This document shows positions 61,782 to 64,000 of a stretch of 64,000 nt of DNA, piece by piece (the stretch's first letter is position 1; the number at the start of each line of letters is the position of its first letter). The notes under the pieces are model-generated. The model was not told the origin of the DNA. It was given only the letters and a program-made list of their open reading frames with translations, and ran no database searches. The position numbers and the translations under genes were made by a program. Where the stretch lies: NCBI GenBank assembly GCA_045114665.1, contig JBGUKW010000318.1:1-64000 (forward strand), in the 5' to 3' direction. The DNA is from CADAWZ01 sp045114665 (GTDB lineage: Bacteria; Vulcanimicrobiota; CADAWZ01).

Positions 61782-61810
61782 TTGCATAAAATTTTTAAAA
61801 GTAGTATAAT
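61782..61810 (+). promoter_or_regulatory. sigma-70 promoter of pckA
   Basis: TTGCAT and TATAAT are separated by 17 bp, about 85 bp before the ATG. The surrounding ~50 bp repeats the oad promoter almost base for base. Confidence 0.88.
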
Positions 61811-61894
61811 AATAAAATATAGCGAACATAGTGAAAAATTAAGGGCTATTTTGATAGTCCTATTTTTATAAAATACAAGGTGAAAGGAATAAAC

Positions 61895-63541
61895 ATGAGT
61901 ACAATAGAGAATTTCAGAACAAATGAAGAATTCAAAGCTATGACTTCTGCAGCAAGAGCAACTATAGTAACTCCATTTTTTGGAAACAATGTAGAATCTG
62001 TAAAGACAATAGCAGAAGCATACAAACTTGCACTTCGTAGCCCTGGTACAATAGAATTGACAGGAATGCCAGTCTATGAACCTGAAAAAATTGGACTTCC
62101 AAAAGGTGCAAATCAACTTCTTTTCAACGATGGCAATGTTGTCGGTCGTTGTGCAGCAGCAAGAAGAATCGTAGGAGACACAAACTGTGATCTCAAAAAA
62201 ATTCTCCCAGTAGTTAGAGAAGCTGTATATAATACAAGATATAAATTAATGTACAGAACAGAAGCCGTTATTGGTCTTGAAAATGATTTCATGATCAAAG
62301 CACACCTTTTGATTCCACAAGGCTTTGAAAATATAATGTACTCTTGGCTCTTGAACTTCCAATATATAAATGAAGAATATGCAAAAATGTATGCAAATTC
62401 AAGAGAAATCCCAGAGGGTGACATCTATGTATTCTCAGACCCAGATTGGACACACCCAGACTTCCCACTCGGTTTGACATTCTTCGATCCAGAACACAAC
62501 TGTGCAGCAATCCTCGGAATGAGATATTTCGGAGAATTCAAAAAAGGAACTCTCACACTTGCTTGGGGTTCTGCAGCAAGAAATGGATATGCTTCATGCC
62601 ATGGTGGAATGAAGCGTTACAACCTCGAAGGTGGAAAATCATTCCAAGCAGCAGTATTTGGTCTTTCAGGTTCAGGAAAATCAACAATTACACACGCAAA
62701 ACACAACAACAAATATGACATCACTGTTCTTCATGATGACGCATTTATCATCAATGTTGAAAAGAAATATTCAATAGCTCTTGAACCTTCATATTTTGAT
62801 AAAACAGCTGACTATCCAATGGGTTGCGATGATAACAAATATATCCTCACACAACAGAACAATGGCGCAATCACAGCTGAAGACGGAAAAGTCTATTCAA
62901 TAACAGAAGACATCAGAAATGGAAATGGAAGAGCTGTAAAATCAAAACTATGGTCTCCAAACAGAGTTGATAGAGTTGATGAACCAATCAACGCTATATT
63001 CTGGCTTATGAAAGACCCAACAATTCCTCCAGTTGTAAAAGTATCAGGTGCAGCACTCGGAAGCACAATGGGAGCAACACTTGCAACAAAGAGAACATCT
63101 GCAGAAAGACTTGCACCAGGTGTAGATCCAAATGCACTCGTAGTTGAACCTTATGCAAACCCATTCAGAGTTTATCCTCTAAAAGTTGACTATGAACGCT
63201 TCAAAAAATTGATTGAAGACGGAGTTGCTTGCTACATTCTCAACACAGGCGAATTTATGGGCAAGAAAATCAAAAAAGAGACAACACTTGGAGTTCTCGA
63301 ATCAATCGTCGAAGGTACTGCAAAATTTGAAAAATGGGGCAATCTTTCTGACATCGAAATCATGAAAATCGAAGGATTTGATGCTTCATTTGACAATGCA
63401 GAATATGCAGAACAATTCTCAAAACGCATGAGCGATAGAATCGAATTTGTAAAATCAAGAAAGACAGAAAAAGGCGGAAAGGACGAACTTCCAGAAGAAG
63501 CTCTCCAAGCTCTTGAAAATGTCATCAAAGAAATCAAATAA
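61895..63541 (+). CDS. pckA: phosphoenolpyruvate carboxykinase (ATP)
   Basis: A 548-residue enzyme; the ATG at 61895 is preferred because AAAGGA lies 6 nt upstream and an in-frame GTG 15 nt earlier does not. The P-loop GLSGSGKSTITHA near residue 265 is followed by ITVLHDDAFIIN, with TLAWGSAARNGYASCHGG before it and VKVSGAALGSTMGATLATKRTS after. It interconverts oxaloacetate and PEP with ATP; beside OAD it controls the oxaloacetate branch of fermentation. Its N-terminus differs from well-known E. coli-type PckA. Confidence 0.92.
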   Translation: MSTIENFRTNEEFKAMTSAARATIVTPFFGNNVESVKTIAEAYKLALRSPGTIELTGMPVYEPEKIGLPKGANQLLFNDGNVVGRCAAARRIVGDTNCDLKKILPVVREAVYNTRYKLMYRTEAVIGLENDFMIKAHLLIPQGFENIMYSWLLNFQYINEEYAKMYANSREIPEGDIYVFSDPDWTHPDFPLGLTFFDPEHNCAAILGMRYFGEFKKGTLTLAWGSAARNGYASCHGGMKRYNLEGGKSFQAAVFGLSGSGKSTITHAKHNNKYDITVLHDDAFIINVEKKYSIALEPSYFDKTADYPMGCDDNKYILTQQNNGAITAEDGKVYSITEDIRNGNGRAVKSKLWSPNRVDRVDEPINAIFWLMKDPTIPPVVKVSGAALGSTMGATLATKRTSAERLAPGVDPNALVVEPYANPFRVYPLKVDYERFKKLIEDGVACYILNTGEFMGKKIKKETTLGVLESIVEGTAKFEKWGNLSDIEIMKIEGFDASFDNAEYAEQFSKRMSDRIEFVKSRKTEKGGKDELPEEALQALENVIKEIK

Positions 63542-63555
63542 ATTTAGGTAAACAA

Positions 63556-63598
63556 TAAAAAAGTTACACTTGAAAATTTTCAGGTGTAACTTTTTTTT
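63556..63598 (+). terminator. terminator of pckA
   Basis: AAAAAGTTACACTTGA and TCAGGTGTAACTTTTT form a stem with a T run. Confidence 0.92.
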
Positions 63599-63599
63599 A

Positions 63600-63754
63600 T
63601 TAGGGCGTGTAAGAAACTTTAATAGTTTTGTTTTTGAGTTTTTAGGTATAAGTCGCTCACTAATTCTTTTTTTTCGCATATATTGTGCTAATTGCAAGAA
63701 ACTACTATGGGAAAAAAACATATCGTTCGCTGACTTACACCGTAAAAACTCTTT
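63600..63754. repeat. palindromic element, MITE-like
   Basis: It begins TAGGGCGTGTAAG (63601). An inner pair of arms (GAGTTTTTAGGTATAAGTCG at 63636 and its near-complement ending GTAAAAACTC at 63751) matches at about 22 of 25 positions with a ~64-bp centre. It contains no ORF. The start resembles the element at 43064. Confidence 0.5.
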
Positions 63755-63810
63755 TACCTGCTAAATAGACAAAAAATAAACTAGCACAAGGCATTGAGTT
63801 AATAAAAAAT

Positions 63811-63839
63811 TTGACAAAATAACAAAATAACATTATAAT
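63811..63839 (+). promoter_or_regulatory. consensus sigma-70 promoter of the rubredoxin-type gene
   Basis: TTGACA and TATAAT are separated by exactly 17 bp, 44 bp before the ATG. This is a perfect consensus and suggests strong expression. Confidence 0.88.
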
Positions 63840-63882
63840 AAACACTGTACCTATTTTAAACAAAATAAGGAGAAAAAACAAA

Positions 63883-64000
63883 TGAAATATGTATGCAAAG
63901 TATGTGGATATGTCTATGAAGGCGACAATCCTCCAGAGCAATGCCCAATTTGCAAGGCTATGAATCCATTCAATGAATTAAAAGAAGAAAAAGTCTATGC
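63883..64000 (+). CDS. rubredoxin-domain protein (partial)
   Basis: Only 39 residues are visible before the window ends: MKYVCKVCGYVYEGDNPPEQ, then CPICKAMNPFNELKEEKVYA. The two CxxC pairs (CKVC, CPIC) form a rubredoxin-type iron site. The closing NPFNELKEE points to a rubredoxin-like domain at the N-terminus of a larger protein (rubrerythrin, NADH peroxidase or flavoprotein types) rather than a free rubredoxin. AAGGAG precedes the ATG. A role in oxygen or peroxide defence in an anaerobe is likely. Confidence 0.85.

Overview
The window comes from an AT-rich, motile, fermentative bacterium. Most genes use ATG, GTG or TTG starts behind good Shine-Dalgarno sequences, and several promoters match sigma-70 consensus. 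The gene content looks like an anaerobe: [FeFe] hydrogenases, a bifunctional aldehyde/alcohol dehydrogenase, Na+-pumping oxaloacetate decarboxylase, PEP carboxykinase, a rubredoxin-type protein and a flagellum. Several traits recall Firmicutes: an ffh-rpsP-khpA-ylqD-rimM-trmD-rplS-lepB cluster and an L27 with a cleavable N-terminal extension. Abundant TPR, Roadblock and Ig-like proteins and a stand-alone FlhA-type cytoplasmic domain suggest a deeper-branching or candidate-phylum lineage. The sequence alone does not fix the taxon.

Layout. 1-15.1 kb (all minus strand): a LexA-type DNA-binding domain fused to an acidic 22-residue repeat array and cut by the window edge; a Roadblock protein; a multidomain Roadblock-type protein; a 1232-residue TPR protein; RNase PH; a soluble FlhA C-domain paralogue; a SIS-domain protein; a membrane/TPR protein with a repetitive tail; a membrane-anchored lytic transglycosylase; a Sua5/YciO protein. 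15.5-17.2 kb (+): a secreted M2-like metallopeptidase. 17.3-24.9 kb (-): a probable six-gene redox operon that starts from one promoter and contains a [2Fe-2S] protein, a sensory [FeFe]-hydrogenase with PAS domain, a SpoIIE-type phosphatase, a second [2Fe-2S] protein, a catalytic-type [FeFe]-hydrogenase and AdhE. 25-30.1 kb (-): the ffh...lepB translation/secretion operon behind a consensus promoter and a roughly 310-nt structured leader. 30.3-35.1 kb (-): a Met/Gly-rich EF-hand protein, tRNA-Leu(CAG), and a tight Fic / B3-4 / ankyrin / small-ORF operon. 35.2-36.6 kb (+): a small acidic protein and a secreted Ig-like repeat protein. 36.7-43.5 kb (-): rsmE, prmA, dnaB, rplI, rpsR, ssb, rpsF, obgE, rpmA. 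43.7-46.1 kb (+): a secreted Ig-like protein and murB. 46.1-48.8 kb (-): a His-rich secreted protein with an MFS transporter, and two hypotheticals. 49.1-57.7 kb (+): the flagellar operon flgB flgC fliE fliF fliG fliH fliI fliJ, a lytic transglycosylase and fliK. 58.4-64 kb (+): oadG-oadA-oadB, pckA and a truncated rubredoxin-type gene.

The most unusual signals are these: two near-identical ~245-bp solo elements made only of the last codons of an IS605-type tnpB plus its right end (omegaRNA-like), with the same left boundary, one beginning exactly at the dnaB stop codon; a similar right-end-like hairpin in the ffh leader; the isolated FlhA cytoplasmic domain; the LexA-domain/acidic-repeat fusion; a paired catalytic and sensory hydrogenase operon ending in adhE; a Fic / B3-4 / ankyrin operon running into a tRNA gene; a probable ATT start codon for fliG; and twin ~50-bp promoter modules in front of oadG and pckA. 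Functions come from reading protein sequences by eye; no database search was run.
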